45,148 bases of DNA from Candidatus Thiodiazotropha sp. (ex Epidulcina cf. delphinae) (GCA_025656505.1 JAHXHR010000002.1:1-45148); one strand, 5' to 3'. Numbered from the stretch's first letter, positions 26,655 to 39,942 are shown. Numbers and translations: made by a program. Notes: a model not told the origin generated them from the sequence alone.

Positions 26655-27815
26655 TCAAGCCGCCGCGGCCACGGCTTTCTTGGCGGCTGCGGTAAAGTCA
26701 TGGGCGGTAATGAAATCGATACCGCTGGTTTCAAGCATCGCTAACCCTTGCTCTGCATTCGTGCCCTCCAGTCTGACCACCACGGGCAGCGTCACGCCGA
26801 TGCTTCCAGCGGCGCTGATGATGCCTTCTGCGATCAGGTTGCAGCGTACGATACCGCCGAAGATATTGATCAGCACGCTCTTCACTTTATCGTCGGAAAG
26901 GATCAGCTTGAAGGCTTCGGTGACCCGCTCGGCAGTGGCTCCGCCACCGACATCAAGGAAGTTTGCCGGCTCGCCGCCGTGTAGTTTGACCATATCCATG
27001 GTGGCCATGGCGAGACCGGCGCCGTTGACCATACAGCCGATGTTTCCGTTCAGGGTGATGTAGTTGAGGTCGTGTTGGGCCGCAGCAGCCTCCTTTTCGT
27101 CTTCCTGGGTGATGTCGCGCAGGGCCGAGAGGGACTGGTGCCGATAGAGGGCGTTGTTGTCCAGGTTGATTTTTGCGTCGAGGGCCATCAACGTCTTTGA
27201 GCGGGTAATGATCAACGGATTGATTTCAATGAGGCTGATGTCCTTTTCCATATAGAGTCGGTAGAGAGCCATCATGATGTTCGAAAATTGTTTGATTTGA
27301 TCCCCTGACAATCCTAATCCGAAGGCCAGTTTACGGCATTGAAAGGGAAGCATGCCGGTGGCTGGGTTGACTACCGTGGTGAGAATTTTCTCGGGCGCTT
27401 CAGCGGCTACCTCCTCGATGTTCATGCCGCCGGCCGCTGAGGCCATGAAAGCGATGCGTGAGCGAGCCCGGTCAAGAGAGGCGCCTAGATAGAGCTCCTG
27501 AGCAATATCGCTTCCCTGCTCCACCAGGACACTGTTGACCGGCAGTCCCTGGGGTCCGGTCTGGTTGGTGACCAAGGTCGCACCGAGGATTTCACCCGCC
27601 GCATTTTCGACTTCGTCGAGACTGTACACCAACTTCACGCCACCCGCCTTGCCTCGGCCACCGGTATGCGCCTGGGCCTTGACCACCCAGGTTTTGCCGG
27701 CAAGCCCTTGAGCCGCCGCCCTGGCCTCTTTAGGGCTCAGCGCCGCTTGTCCCAGGGGAACCGGTATGCCATAGTCGGCGAGCAGTGATTTTGCTTGATA
27801 TTCGTGTAGATTCAT
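26655..27815 (-). CDS. sucC: Succinate--CoA ligase subunit beta
   Basis: [55 protein letters not shown]. Confidence 0.97.
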   Translation of the reverse strand: MNLHEYQAKSLLADYGIPVPLGQAALSPKEARAAAQGLAGKTWVVKAQAHTGGRGKAGGVKLVYSLDEVENAAGEILGATLVTNQTGPQGLPVNSVLVEQGSDIAQELYLGASLDRARSRIAFMASAAGGMNIEEVAAEAPEKILTTVVNPATGMLPFQCRKLAFGLGLSGDQIKQFSNIMMALYRLYMEKDISLIEINPLIITRSKTLMALDAKINLDNNALYRHQSLSALRDITQEDEKEAAAAQHDLNYITLNGNIGCMVNGAGLAMATMDMVKLHGGEPANFLDVGGGATAERVTEAFKLILSDDKVKSVLINIFGGIVRCNLIAEGIISAAGSIGVTLPVVVRLEGTNAEQGLAMLETSGIDFITAHDFTAAAKKAVAAAA

Positions 27816-28450
27816 GGTGCAGCCTTTGGTGGTATGGATTAAGGTCCGCTATTGTGGGTATGGGTGGCTCCCTTCTGGCGAGCCGGAAAGGGGCCATCCA
27901 CGGCGTTATGCCTCTTAGCAAGGGCTGGGCCATTCCCGGCGAGGCATGCCTTGCACCCCAAGGGCGCTTCCTGCGGAACGTGACTAACCCCTGCCCGGCA
28001 CGCTGAATGTTACAGTATCTATGACGAGGTACACTAGGGGGCGTATTTGAGTAGAGATTTGCACAATACGCTTGCCGGGCTGTCGCCCTTGTGGCGTATG
28101 GGATTCGGCCTTTGGTCTTCAACTTGCAGTCCGGAAAGACTAGGCTAATATTTTTGCTGCCAAGCATTGGTTTTTCAATGCAATGAAAAATGCATTAAAT
28201 GTCCCTTAATGTTGTCTTTGTGCGATAAATGATGGCAATATACTTGAAATTGATTCGGTGTTGATTTGCGTTTTTTTGATGCCTCGGCAATTGTTTGTTA
28301 GGGTACGTCTCCTTCTGCCCGATACTCTGGATGTTTCGTGAGCCGAGGTACGCAATTGAGTCACTCTCGGCTACCGGGGCGATGGGCCGCATTTTCCAAC
28401 CATGAGAGATGCCTCCGCACCGATATCCAGGATGCCTTTAGGAGCCGACT

Positions 28451-29815
28451 ATGCCGCATAATTCCCAATCGACCAGGTCATTGCTTCACGCTGTGGATTT
28501 TGATTACGCGCCACAGCGATTCACCGTCTATACATCCCGTGACCTGGATCGTATAAGTCAGATAAGGCAGTTGCCCGAGTCGTTGCGTTTCGAGATGAAG
28601 GTGGTTTCATCCGTAATGCCCTTTCGCGTCAATGAGTATGTATTGCAAGAACTCATCGATTGGGACCGGGCGCCCGATGATGCGATTTTTCAACTCGTCT
28701 TTCCGCAACGGGGCATGCTGTCTGAACGGCACTTCAATCGTATGGCCACGGCGATACGATCGGGGATAGGCAAACAGGAACTGTTGGCCGTAGCGAAGGA
28801 GATCCGCGCCGATCTCAATCCTCATCCGGCCGGACAGTTGCAACATAACCTGCCCTATGACGAGTGCGGTGAGCCGCTGCATGGGTTGCAGCACAAATAC
28901 CGGGAGACGGTGCTCTTCTTCCCCAGCCAGGGTCAGACCTGCCACAGTTACTGCACATTCTGTTTTCGTTGGGCGCAGTTCATCGGTGACAAGGAATTAC
29001 GGATGGCTACCACCGAGTCGGAAAGGCTATACGGATATCTGCACACTCACCCTGAAGTGACCGATCTCCTGGTAACGGGCGGTGATCCGATGGTGATGAA
29101 GAGCAAACAGCTCAAGGACTATCTTGAACCCCTGTTACATCCGCAATTCAGCCATATCCAGACCATCCGCATCGGCACCAAGGCGCTGACCTTCTGGCCT
29201 CAGCGCTTCATTACCGATGAGGATGCGGATGAACTGATCGAATTGCTTCACCATTTGGCATTGGCGGGTAAGCATGTCGCCATCATGGCCCACTACAACC
29301 ATTGGCGGGAGCTAAGCACCGATATCGCTCGCGCCGCAATCCGAAGATTGCGCGACGCGGGTGTGGAGATCCGTAGTCAGGGGCCGCTGCTGGCGCATAT
29401 CAATGACCATGCCGATGATTGGGCGAGGTTGTGGAATGAACAGGTTAAACTTGGAATCGTGCCGTACTATATGTTCGTGGAGCGGGATACCGGCGCTCGC
29501 CGATATTTCGAGGTGCCGTTGCATAAAGCCTGGCAAATCTATCGTGACGCCATGAAACAGGTGTCCGGATTGGGGCGCACGGCCCGTGGGCCGAGTATGA
29601 GCGCGGATCCTGGTAAGGTGGAAATCCAGGGGATTACGGAGATCAATGGCGAAAAGGTTTTTGTGTTGCGTTTTATTCAGGCGCGAGATCCCGATTGGGT
29701 CCAGCAACCCTTCTTCGCCCAGTACGATGAAAGGGCTACCTGGTTTGACCAGCTGAAGCCGGTGTCAGGTCTGGCCAGTCCCTTTTTTAAAGCTGCCAAA
29801 GCGCACCCCGGCTGA
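28451..29815 (+). CDS. Lysine 2,3-aminomutase-family radical SAM protein
   Basis: CHSYCTFCFRW radical SAM CxxxCxxC motif; DLLVTGGDPMVMKSKQL; PYYMFVERDTGARRYFEVPL. Confidence 0.88.
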   Translation: MPHNSQSTRSLLHAVDFDYAPQRFTVYTSRDLDRISQIRQLPESLRFEMKVVSSVMPFRVNEYVLQELIDWDRAPDDAIFQLVFPQRGMLSERHFNRMATAIRSGIGKQELLAVAKEIRADLNPHPAGQLQHNLPYDECGEPLHGLQHKYRETVLFFPSQGQTCHSYCTFCFRWAQFIGDKELRMATTESERLYGYLHTHPEVTDLLVTGGDPMVMKSKQLKDYLEPLLHPQFSHIQTIRIGTKALTFWPQRFITDEDADELIELLHHLALAGKHVAIMAHYNHWRELSTDIARAAIRRLRDAGVEIRSQGPLLAHINDHADDWARLWNEQVKLGIVPYYMFVERDTGARRYFEVPLHKAWQIYRDAMKQVSGLGRTARGPSMSADPGKVEIQGITEINGEKVFVLRFIQARDPDWVQQPFFAQYDERATWFDQLKPVSGLASPFFKAAKAHPG

Positions 29816-30093
29816 AGAATCCGGTCTTAGCGGTGGGTCTTGGTGTGGACGGAGAGGCAGTGCGGTTTTATTGTTCAATTCTAAGTGTGCGGCTGACCCG
29901 CCCATAAAATACAATAGTTATCATTTACATGGGCAGGTTGATCTGTCACGCCTGCTTCAGGCTATAATCCGGCTGCTATAAAAAATATATATGACTAAAC
30001 GAGAACGTATACCACCCTCGGAAGGGTGTTGATCCACATCAAAACCATGCGCCTATCAAGCGCAAGCCTGAAGTAACTCACGGGGAACTCATC

Positions 30094-31395
<1,302 letters not shown>

Positions 31396-31444
31396 TGTTA
31401 ACTCAAGTTTCGGAGTTCGTCTTGTTCCCATATTCTACGAGCTT

Positions 31445-31580
31445 CGTAGGGTGCGGCCCTGCCGCACCGTAACTTGAAGCCCTGGAACCCAAGGTATGGG
31501 TCAGGGGGGCGCAAAGTGAAAACCCCCTCATAGCAAACACGAGCACAACCCGGCATGGTGCGGCAGGGCCGCACCCTACG
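31445..31580. repeat. REP doublet (BIME-like): two inverted GTAG-type palindromic repeats
   Basis: CGTAGGGTGCGGCCCTGCCGCACC (31445-31468) and its exact reverse complement (31557-31580); each arm forms GGTGCGGC/GCCGCACC hairpin with GTAG foot. Confidence 0.78.
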
Positions 31581-31604
31581 CCCTATCCACACGAACTCAC
31601 GGAT

Positions 31605-32207
31605 TCAGGTATCGAGCAGTGCCGACCCTTTTAACCGCTTCAGGTTGGCGCCTCGAATAGGTTGATTGTCCAGCGGATCCAGGGGTCGCCGGTGATGGTT
31701 TCCGGCAGGCAGGACCGTCAATTCGAAGCCCACCCCGTCGGCATTGAAGTGAAAGCCCGGCATTTGTTGTCGGCTGCCGTCGCTGAACAGTATGGCGTGC
31801 TGTTTTTCCTGCCAGGGTATTTGCAGATCGCTCAGGGCGAACAGAACCTCTTCCGGTGTCTCGGCGAACAGGTGCAGTTGTACGTGGCTGTTGCTGTCGG
31901 CTGTACCATGAAATACCGAACCGACAAGCAGCGGTTGAAATTGACGTAGGGCCTGCATGGCGCTCAAGGCGCTCCGGCGCAGCCGCTGCAGGGCATCGAA
32001 TTGCTGTTCGCCCCTTACCAGCCGCTGCTGTTCCCTCAGCGCCAGTTCTATTTCCTCTCTGCTGGGCATCATCCGGCGTTTGCTGACGCCGTACTTGGCG
32101 GCCGCCTTTTGGCAGGCGTGGCCGATGTTGTCGGAGCGGAGTTCCGTCAGAATGCGGGCGGCTTCGTAGGCAATGCGCCGCTGCAGTTCACGTTTGTTGG
32201 TCGACAT
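31605..32207 (-). CDS. Conserved hypothetical protein with nucleotidyltransferase-like segment
   Basis: LVGSVFHGTADSNSHVQLHLF resembles a nucleotidyltransferase GS...D.D motif in degenerate form. Confidence 0.5.
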   Translation of the reverse strand: MSTNKRELQRRIAYEAARILTELRSDNIGHACQKAAAKYGVSKRRMMPSREEIELALREQQRLVRGEQQFDALQRLRRSALSAMQALRQFQPLLVGSVFHGTADSNSHVQLHLFAETPEEVLFALSDLQIPWQEKQHAILFSDGSRQQMPGFHFNADGVGFELTVLPAGNHHRRPLDPLDNQPIRGANLKRLKGSALLDT

Positions 32208-32210
32208 GAG

Positions 32211-34685
32211 TTAAAACGGGTCTTCTATGGGGTTGGCATTGGTTGTGGCAGCACTCTCCTTTGTCCTGTCTGAGTCCCGGTCATGCGGCAGCTTGGGCGC
32301 GTTGATGACTTCAAATACCTCGAAGATCGCATTCGGGCTGCCTACGCCGACCGGTTCACCGGTATCCACGTCGATACGCATGGTCACCATGCCCGGTGGC
32401 ATTTCAGGCAGCACCTCTTCGATGCCGTTGAGCGCCACGCGCATATAGTCTATCCATGCCGGCAAGGCGGCCCGTCCCCCGACCTCGCCCCGTCCCAGTG
32501 GTTTGAAGCCGTCAAATCCGATCCAGGCGGTGGTGACCAGGTGGTGGTTGAAGCCATTGAACCAGGCATCACGCTGATCATTGGTGGTGCCGGTCTTTCC
32601 AGCGATATCCAGCCTGCCCAGAGATCGAGCCTTGCGGGCGGTGCCATGCTGGATGACATCACGCAGCATGGAGTGCATCAGATAGTGGTTTTGTTCGGTA
32701 ATGGCCCGCTTGGCGCAACGCAGTGGTGGTGGCATGTTTTTCTCTCCGGCGCTTTTTTGTTGTGCGGCCGTGCCGCCGTCGGTCTGGTCAACGGCCTGTT
32801 TGGCATGCAGTTCCATGGCGTCGTCGCAAACCTGGATGGAGTTTGCCTCATAGAGTGTTTCGCCCCGGTCATTTCGAATGGCAGTGATGATATGGGGTGA
32901 AACATAATAACCGCCGTTTGCCAATACGCTATATCCTCGACCCATGGCTAATGGGGTAACAACGCCGCTGCCGAGCGCCAGGGACAGGTCACGGGGCAGT
33001 TCCCGTTTATCGAAACCGAAACGGCTGGCGTAGTTCACGGCATGATTGATCCCTATTTTGCGCAACAGGCGTATCGAGACCAGGTTGCGTGAGTGGGTCA
33101 ATGCATAGCGAAGTCGTGTGGGTCCGAAGAATCTGCCGCTATAGTTCTCGGGGCGCCAGACCGCCTCAAGGGTATCGTCATCGAACACCACCGGAGCGTC
33201 GTTGATCATGCTGGCCGGGGTAAAACCCGCCTCGAGGGCAGCGGCGTAGATGAAGGGCTTGAATCCGGAGCCTGGCTGACGTTTAGCCTGGGTGACCCGG
33301 TTGAATTTACTCAGATAGAAGTCGTACCCCCCGACCAGCGCCTTGATCGCTCCATTCCGGGGTGATAATGATAGCAACGCGCCGCTAACCCCCGGGGCCT
33401 GCGCCAAACGCCACAAGGGCTCGCCCTCCTCCGGCGTCTCCCGGTAGAGATAGACCAGATCCCCGACAGCGAGTATCTCGCTGGTCTGTTTGGGTTCCGC
33501 CTGCTTGAGATCGTGATTGATGTAGACGCCGGCCCAGGAGAGGGCCTGCCAATCGAGGGTCATGCTTTCACCCTGGGCGGTAAGAACTTCTGCATCCTGT
33601 TCACTGATTGCGGTGACAATGGCCTTTTTCATGTCCGCCACATCGGGCTGGTCTGCCATTAGGGCAATCAGCGCGCTCTGATCCACCGCTTCACTGATAT
33701 CATGGTGACCGGCAACGCCTCGATAGCCGTGTCGTTTGTCATAGGCCTGAATGGCTTGGCGCAAGGCACGATTGGCCGCTGTCTGGAGCCGGCTTTCAAT
33801 GGTGGTCGTGACGGCATACCCGCCAGTGTAAGCAGCATCCCGGCCAAAGCGCGCCACGGCCTCGGCTCTGGCCATTTCAGCAACATAAGGGGCCTCGACC
33901 TCGCTGGGTGTGGTGTGCAGTCCGGCGGTAATCCGTGCTGCCTTGGTTGTGTCGTATTCGAGCCGGCTGATATAGTTGAGGTGGCGCATACGGCCCAGGA
34001 CATAGTTGCGGCGAATCAATGCGCGTGCGGGGTCGGATATGGGATTATGGCGTGAAGGCGCCTTCGGCAGTCCCGCGATCATGGCTATTTCGGAAAGCTC
34101 AAGTTTTTCCACCGGCCTGCCGTAATAGACCAGAGCGGCGGCGGCGATGCCATAAGCGCGGTGGCCGAAGTAGATCTTATTGAGGTAGAGTTCGAGTATC
34201 TCTTCTTTGGAGAGCATCCTTTCGATCTTCAACGCGAGAAAGATCTCGTTGAGTTTTCGGCTGTAGGTCTTTTTTCGGCTGAGAAAGAAGTTCCTCGCCA
34301 CCTGCATGGTGATGGTGCTTCCGCCCTGTCGCCGCTCACCGGTGAGCAGAAGCTGTAGGGCGGCGCGTAGGATACCCTGGTAGTCTACCCCGGGGTGTTG
34401 GAAGAACCGGTCATCTTCAGCGGCCAGGATGGCCTGGATCATGACCGGCGGGATTTCTTCGTAATCGAGAGGTTCACGGCGTTTTTCGCCGAATTCCGCG
34501 ATCAAAAGGTGATCGTTGCTAAAGATACGCAGGGGGACCTGTAGCCGCACATCCTTGAGCGTTTCGATGGATGGCAGCTTGGGTTCAAGATAGAGATAGG
34601 CGCCATACAGGCCGCAGGCCCCTATCAATGACAGGCCGAATAAGAAGTAAACGAGGTATCTTAAGAGCCTGTAAAACGACTTCAT
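32211..34685 (-). CDS. mrcA: Penicillin-binding protein 1A (transglycosylase/transpeptidase)
   Basis: AAEDDRFFQHPGVDYQGILRAALQLL; TQAKRQPGSGFKPFIYAAAL; AGKTGTTNDQRDAWFNGF; start adjusted to MKSFYRLLRYLVYFLF. Confidence 0.95.
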   Translation of the reverse strand: MKSFYRLLRYLVYFLFGLSLIGACGLYGAYLYLEPKLPSIETLKDVRLQVPLRIFSNDHLLIAEFGEKRREPLDYEEIPPVMIQAILAAEDDRFFQHPGVDYQGILRAALQLLLTGERRQGGSTITMQVARNFFLSRKKTYSRKLNEIFLALKIERMLSKEEILELYLNKIYFGHRAYGIAAAALVYYGRPVEKLELSEIAMIAGLPKAPSRHNPISDPARALIRRNYVLGRMRHLNYISRLEYDTTKAARITAGLHTTPSEVEAPYVAEMARAEAVARFGRDAAYTGGYAVTTTIESRLQTAANRALRQAIQAYDKRHGYRGVAGHHDISEAVDQSALIALMADQPDVADMKKAIVTAISEQDAEVLTAQGESMTLDWQALSWAGVYINHDLKQAEPKQTSEILAVGDLVYLYRETPEEGEPLWRLAQAPGVSGALLSLSPRNGAIKALVGGYDFYLSKFNRVTQAKRQPGSGFKPFIYAAALEAGFTPASMINDAPVVFDDDTLEAVWRPENYSGRFFGPTRLRYALTHSRNLVSIRLLRKIGINHAVNYASRFGFDKRELPRDLSLALGSGVVTPLAMGRGYSVLANGGYYVSPHIITAIRNDRGETLYEANSIQVCDDAMELHAKQAVDQTDGGTAAQQKSAGEKNMPPPLRCAKRAITEQNHYLMHSMLRDVIQHGTARKARSLGRLDIAGKTGTTNDQRDAWFNGFNHHLVTTAWIGFDGFKPLGRGEVGGRAALPAWIDYMRVALNGIEEVLPEMPPGMVTMRIDVDTGEPVGVGSPNAIFEVFEVINAPKLPHDRDSDRTKESAATTNANPIEDPF

Positions 34686-34777
34686 GCGCTGGTTCACAGA
34701 ATTGGTTGATCCGGGCAGACCAGAATGGTCCATATGAAAGGTTGATAGTCTAGCAAATAAAATATGAGCATTATTAG

Positions 34778-35967
<1,190 letters not shown>

Positions 35968-35968
<1 letters not shown>

Positions 35969-36528
35969 TGGCGCGCATTAACCTACTCCCGTGGCGAGAA
36001 GCGGAACGCAAACAGCGCCAGAAAGAGTTTGGCTTGACGGTATTGGCGGGCGCACTGTTCTCGGTATTTGTCGTTTTCGCCATCCATATGGTCATAGAGG
36101 GTTGGATCACGGCGCAAAATCAGCGCAATACCTTTTTGCAGCGGGAAATCGATGCGGTGGAGAAACAGATCCGTGAGATACGCGATCTGGATAAAACCAA
36201 GCAGAATCTGCTCGCCCGAATGAATATCATCCAGGAATTGCAGAGCAGCAGGCCCCAGATCGTCCACCTGTTCGATGAAATCGTCACTACGCTTCCCGAT
36301 GGCGTCTATCTTGACCAGGTGGCGCAAACAGGCAATCGTGTGGCCTTTGAAGGACAGGCGCAATCCAATGCAAGGGTCTCGTCAATGATGCGCAATATCG
36401 ATGACTCGGAATGGCTTGCGAGTCCGACGCTGGATTTTATCGAGAGCAAAGAGAAGACCGGCACCGGATACAGCCACTTCAAACTCACGGTTAAACAGTC
36501 CTCCCAAGCTACGGAGGTCAAGGAATGA
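35968..36528 (+). CDS. pilN: Type IV pilus assembly protein PilN
   Basis: MARINLLPWREAERKQRQKEF. Confidence 0.96.
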
Positions 36529-37124
36529 ACTTACAGGATCTCAATGAACTCGATCTGAGCAATATCGGCATATGGCCCGCTCCGGTAAAAGCCGTGGTGG
36601 TCGTACTGGTATCGCTGATCGTCATTGCCGCCGGCTACTATCTCGATATCGAGGACCGGCTCGCCGGTCTCGAAAGCGTGCAGAAAAAGGAGTCGGAGTT
36701 GCGTTCGACTTTTGAGACAAAACAAGCCAAGGCCTCCAATCTCGAGGCCTACCGCAAGCAGCTCGAAGAGATGAAACAGTCTTTCGGAACCATGCTCAGG
36801 CAGTTGCCTGACAAGACGGAGGTGGCTGAGTTGTTGGTGGATGTCTCGCAGACCGGTTTGGCCTCCGGGCTGGAGTTTGAACTGTTCAAACCGCAAGATG
36901 AGGTTCCCAGAGAGTTTTATGCCGAGCTGCCGATTCGGATTGTTGTGACCGGCCAGTATCATGAGTTCGGGAGCTTTATCAGCGGCCTGGCCGCGCTGCC
37001 GCGTATCGTGACCATCCATGACGTCAAGATTAACCGAGGTAATGCAAAAGAGGAGAGTTCCAATCTGCTGTTGGAAGCTACGGCTAAAACCTATCGCTAT
37101 CTTGACGAAGAGGAAGGGGAATGA
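36525..37124 (+). CDS. pilO: Type IV pilus assembly protein PilO
   Basis: LNELDLSNIGIWPAPVKAVVVVLV; YHEFGSFISGLAALPRIVTIHDV. Confidence 0.96.
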   Translation: MNLQDLNELDLSNIGIWPAPVKAVVVVLVSLIVIAAGYYLDIEDRLAGLESVQKKESELRSTFETKQAKASNLEAYRKQLEEMKQSFGTMLRQLPDKTEVAELLVDVSQTGLASGLEFELFKPQDEVPREFYAELPIRIVVTGQYHEFGSFISGLAALPRIVTIHDVKINRGNAKEESSNLLLEATAKTYRYLDEEEGE

Positions 37125-37660
37125 GCATGCGTAGTGTCTCCACAAGATACCGGTTACTCCTCTCTTGTCTAGCCATTGCTTTTGTCTCGGGCTGCGCAAA
37201 CCCGAATTTGGAGGAGTTGCGCAATTTCGTCGCGGAGAAGAAATCAGCGCCGCCGGGGCGCATCGAACCGCTACCCGAAATCAAGCAGATAGAGACCTAC
37301 CTCTACACGGAAGCCGGCCGTCGGAATCCGTTCGTGGACATGTCCGGCGAGCGGGCAGAGGCAGCAGGTGTGGTCGGGAACGGCCTCACGCCTGATTTCA
37401 ATCGCCGCAAGGAGGAGCTTGAGGGCTTCCCTCTCGATTCCATGCGCATGGTGGGGACCCTGGAACAGACCGGGGATGCCTGGGGCTTGGTGAAGACCAA
37501 GGAAGGTACTGTGCATAAGGTGAAGAGCGGCAATTATATGGGCCAAAACCATGGCCGTATCATGCTGATTTCCGAAGACAGAATCGAGTTGGCTGAAATC
37601 GTACAGGATGGTTCCGGTGGTTACATTGAGCGTCAGGCTTCGCTAGCGTTGGCGGAATAG
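37121..37660 (+). CDS. pilP: Type IV pilus lipoprotein PilP
   Basis: FVSGCANPNLEELRNFV; RMVGTLEQTGDAWGLVKTKEGTVHKVKSGNYMGQNHG. Confidence 0.96.
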   Translation: MSMRSVSTRYRLLLSCLAIAFVSGCANPNLEELRNFVAEKKSAPPGRIEPLPEIKQIETYLYTEAGRRNPFVDMSGERAEAAGVVGNGLTPDFNRRKEELEGFPLDSMRMVGTLEQTGDAWGLVKTKEGTVHKVKSGNYMGQNHGRIMLISEDRIELAEIVQDGSGGYIERQASLALAE

Positions 37661-37676
37661 TCAAGGGGAATTCGAG

Positions 37677-39851
37677 ATGAGAGGTTTGCCAATGGCACTC
37701 AGACACGGTAGGAAGGGGCAATCTGAAATGGGTGGAGCTGGAAACTTCAGGTACATTGCAGCGATACTGCTGTTGGTTGTTTGGGGTCTGCCGCTGGCGG
37801 CAATGGCGGAAACCGCCCTCAAATCAATCGATTTTTCCGCGCTGCCGGGTGACAGGGTGCAGATAACCTTGGGTATGACGGGGCAGGTGGAAGAGCCGGC
37901 GAGCTTCATTACGGAAAATCCTGCCAGGATATCGCTCGATTTCGTCGGTGTGGCGAGCGACCTCGGTTTTAAGACCAAGCTGATCGGCGTGGGACCGGCG
38001 CATAGCATCACGGCCCTGCAGGCGGGCAACAGGACCCGGGTCGTGATCAATCTCACTTCAATGGTGGGATATAAGACGGAAGTCAGCGGCGCCGACGTCC
38101 TCGTTACCCTTGATGTGAGTGGCCAGGGCGCCGGCGCAAGCGCCGGCATATCTGCGGCCACGATTCCCACGTTAGCGAGACAAAGCGCCGTTACGGAAAT
38201 CGCAGCAGAGGGGTATGGCGTCTCCAATGTGGATTTTCGTCGCGGTGAGGCGGGCGAAGGGCGGGTTCTGGTCACCTTGAGCGATCCCTCCACCCCCATC
38301 GACGTGCGGGAGCAAGGCGGTAAAATCATCATCGAGGTATTCAAGGCGATGATCGACGCTTCACTGGTGCAATCGCTGGACGTGATGGACTTTGCAACAC
38401 CGGTGACCAGGATTGAGACCAAGCCCGTCGGGGAGAACGTGGTGATTGAGATCTCTCCCACCGGTGAGTACGACTACCTGGCCTATCAGGCCAACGAGGT
38501 CTTCGCGGTCGAGGTGCGTTCTCTGACCAAGCAGGAGAAAGAGGATTTGCTCAAGGAGCGTCTTATATTCACCGGCGAGAGACTCTCGCTCAACTTTCAA
38601 GACATCGAAGTGCGGGCGGTATTGCAATTGCTGGCGGACTTTACCGACCTGAACCTGGTTACCAGCGATACCGTTGATGGGCGGATCACCTTGCGGCTGA
38701 AAAACGTCCCCTGGGACCAGGCCCTGGATATCATTCTCAAGTCCAAGGGGCTGACCAAACGTCAGATCGACAATGTCATCATGGTGGCGCCCACGGAAGA
38801 GGTGGCGGCGCGGGAGCAGCTCGAGCTTGAATCGCAACAGAAGATTGAGGAGCTGGCGCCGCTGCGCTCGGACTTCGTTCAAATCAACTATGCCAAGGCC
38901 GAAGATCTGGCCGGGCTGCTGAAATCGGAAGGGAATCGGCTGCTGTCCGAGCGCGGCAACGTCACCGTGGACGTTAGAACGAACACCCTCCTGATTCAGG
39001 ATACGACGGCCAAGCTGGAGGATATTCGCCGCTTGCTGCAGCGATTGGACATACCCGTCAGACAGGTGCTGATCGAGTCGCGCATCGTGATTGCGAATAA
39101 CGATTTCGCCAAAGACCTGGGAGTCAGGTTCGGCGCTAATTTTGACGGGTCATTCGATGATAATTTCACCCTTATCGCTGGTGCACGGCCTGGCTACCTT
39201 GACAATACCTTCGGTATCGCCCCGGGCATCGAGATTAATGATGGTGGCCAGGACCAAGAAGGATTGATGGTGAATCTTCCGGTAACCGCCCCATCCGGCG
39301 GGTTGAACTTCCTGGTAGGCAAGGTGGGTTCCTACCTGCTGCAATTGGAGTTGACCGCCATGCAGACAGAAGGCCGGGGTGAGTTGATTTCGAGTCCGCG
39401 TGTGATCACATCCGACCAGACCCAGGCATCCATCAAGCAGGGGGTCGAGATCCCCTATCAGGAGGCGACTTCCAGCGGCGCCACCAAGATCGCCTTCAAA
39501 GAAGCCCTCCTGAAGCTCGACGTGACGCCGCATATCACCCCGGATGACCGGGTGCGGATGGATCTGATCATCAACAAGGATAATCCGGACTTTTCCCGTT
39601 CGATACAGGGTGTCCCCCCGATCGATACAAGAAAAATTGAGACGACAGTGCTGGTGGATAACGGTGAGACTGTGGTGTTGGGCGGTGTATTTGAGCGTAA
39701 TAAGACAAAGAATACAGAGAAAGTGCCTTTTTTCGGCGACATACCCTACGCAGGTGTTCTGTTCAGGCGAAATGAGCACCTGGATCAGAACAACGAACTG
39801 CTGATATTCGTCACACCGAAAATCCTCAAAGAGACCTTGACCATCAGATAA
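37677..39851 (+). CDS. pilQ: Type IV pilus secretin PilQ
   Basis: AMIN-like N-terminus, STN NFQDIEVRAVLQLLADFTDLNLV, secretin VPFFGDIPYAGVLFRRNEHLDQNNELLIFVTPKIL. Confidence 0.97.
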   Translation: MRGLPMALRHGRKGQSEMGGAGNFRYIAAILLLVVWGLPLAAMAETALKSIDFSALPGDRVQITLGMTGQVEEPASFITENPARISLDFVGVASDLGFKTKLIGVGPAHSITALQAGNRTRVVINLTSMVGYKTEVSGADVLVTLDVSGQGAGASAGISAATIPTLARQSAVTEIAAEGYGVSNVDFRRGEAGEGRVLVTLSDPSTPIDVREQGGKIIIEVFKAMIDASLVQSLDVMDFATPVTRIETKPVGENVVIEISPTGEYDYLAYQANEVFAVEVRSLTKQEKEDLLKERLIFTGERLSLNFQDIEVRAVLQLLADFTDLNLVTSDTVDGRITLRLKNVPWDQALDIILKSKGLTKRQIDNVIMVAPTEEVAAREQLELESQQKIEELAPLRSDFVQINYAKAEDLAGLLKSEGNRLLSERGNVTVDVRTNTLLIQDTTAKLEDIRRLLQRLDIPVRQVLIESRIVIANNDFAKDLGVRFGANFDGSFDDNFTLIAGARPGYLDNTFGIAPGIEINDGGQDQEGLMVNLPVTAPSGGLNFLVGKVGSYLLQLELTAMQTEGRGELISSPRVITSDQTQASIKQGVEIPYQEATSSGATKIAFKEALLKLDVTPHITPDDRVRMDLIINKDNPDFSRSIQGVPPIDTRKIETTVLVDNGETVVLGGVFERNKTKNTEKVPFFGDIPYAGVLFRRNEHLDQNNELLIFVTPKILKETLTIR

Positions 39852-39872
39852 TCCGTTCTTCAAGATTAATAC

Positions 39873-39905
39873 AAGGCGCACCGGACGGTGCGCCTTTTTA
39901 TTTTG
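39873..39905 (+). terminator. Rho-independent terminator after pilQ
   Basis: AAGGCGCACCGGACGGTGCGCCTTTTTATTTTG. Confidence 0.85.
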
Positions 39906-39942
39906 TCAATATTGTTATTTTCACTGTGGCAGCGATGTAAAA

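Noticed and set aside
28280-28450. Possible lysine riboswitch upstream of the aminomutase-like gene
   Set aside because: A hairpin AGCCGAG/CTCGGCT exists, but no lysine-riboswitch consensus segments were recognised.
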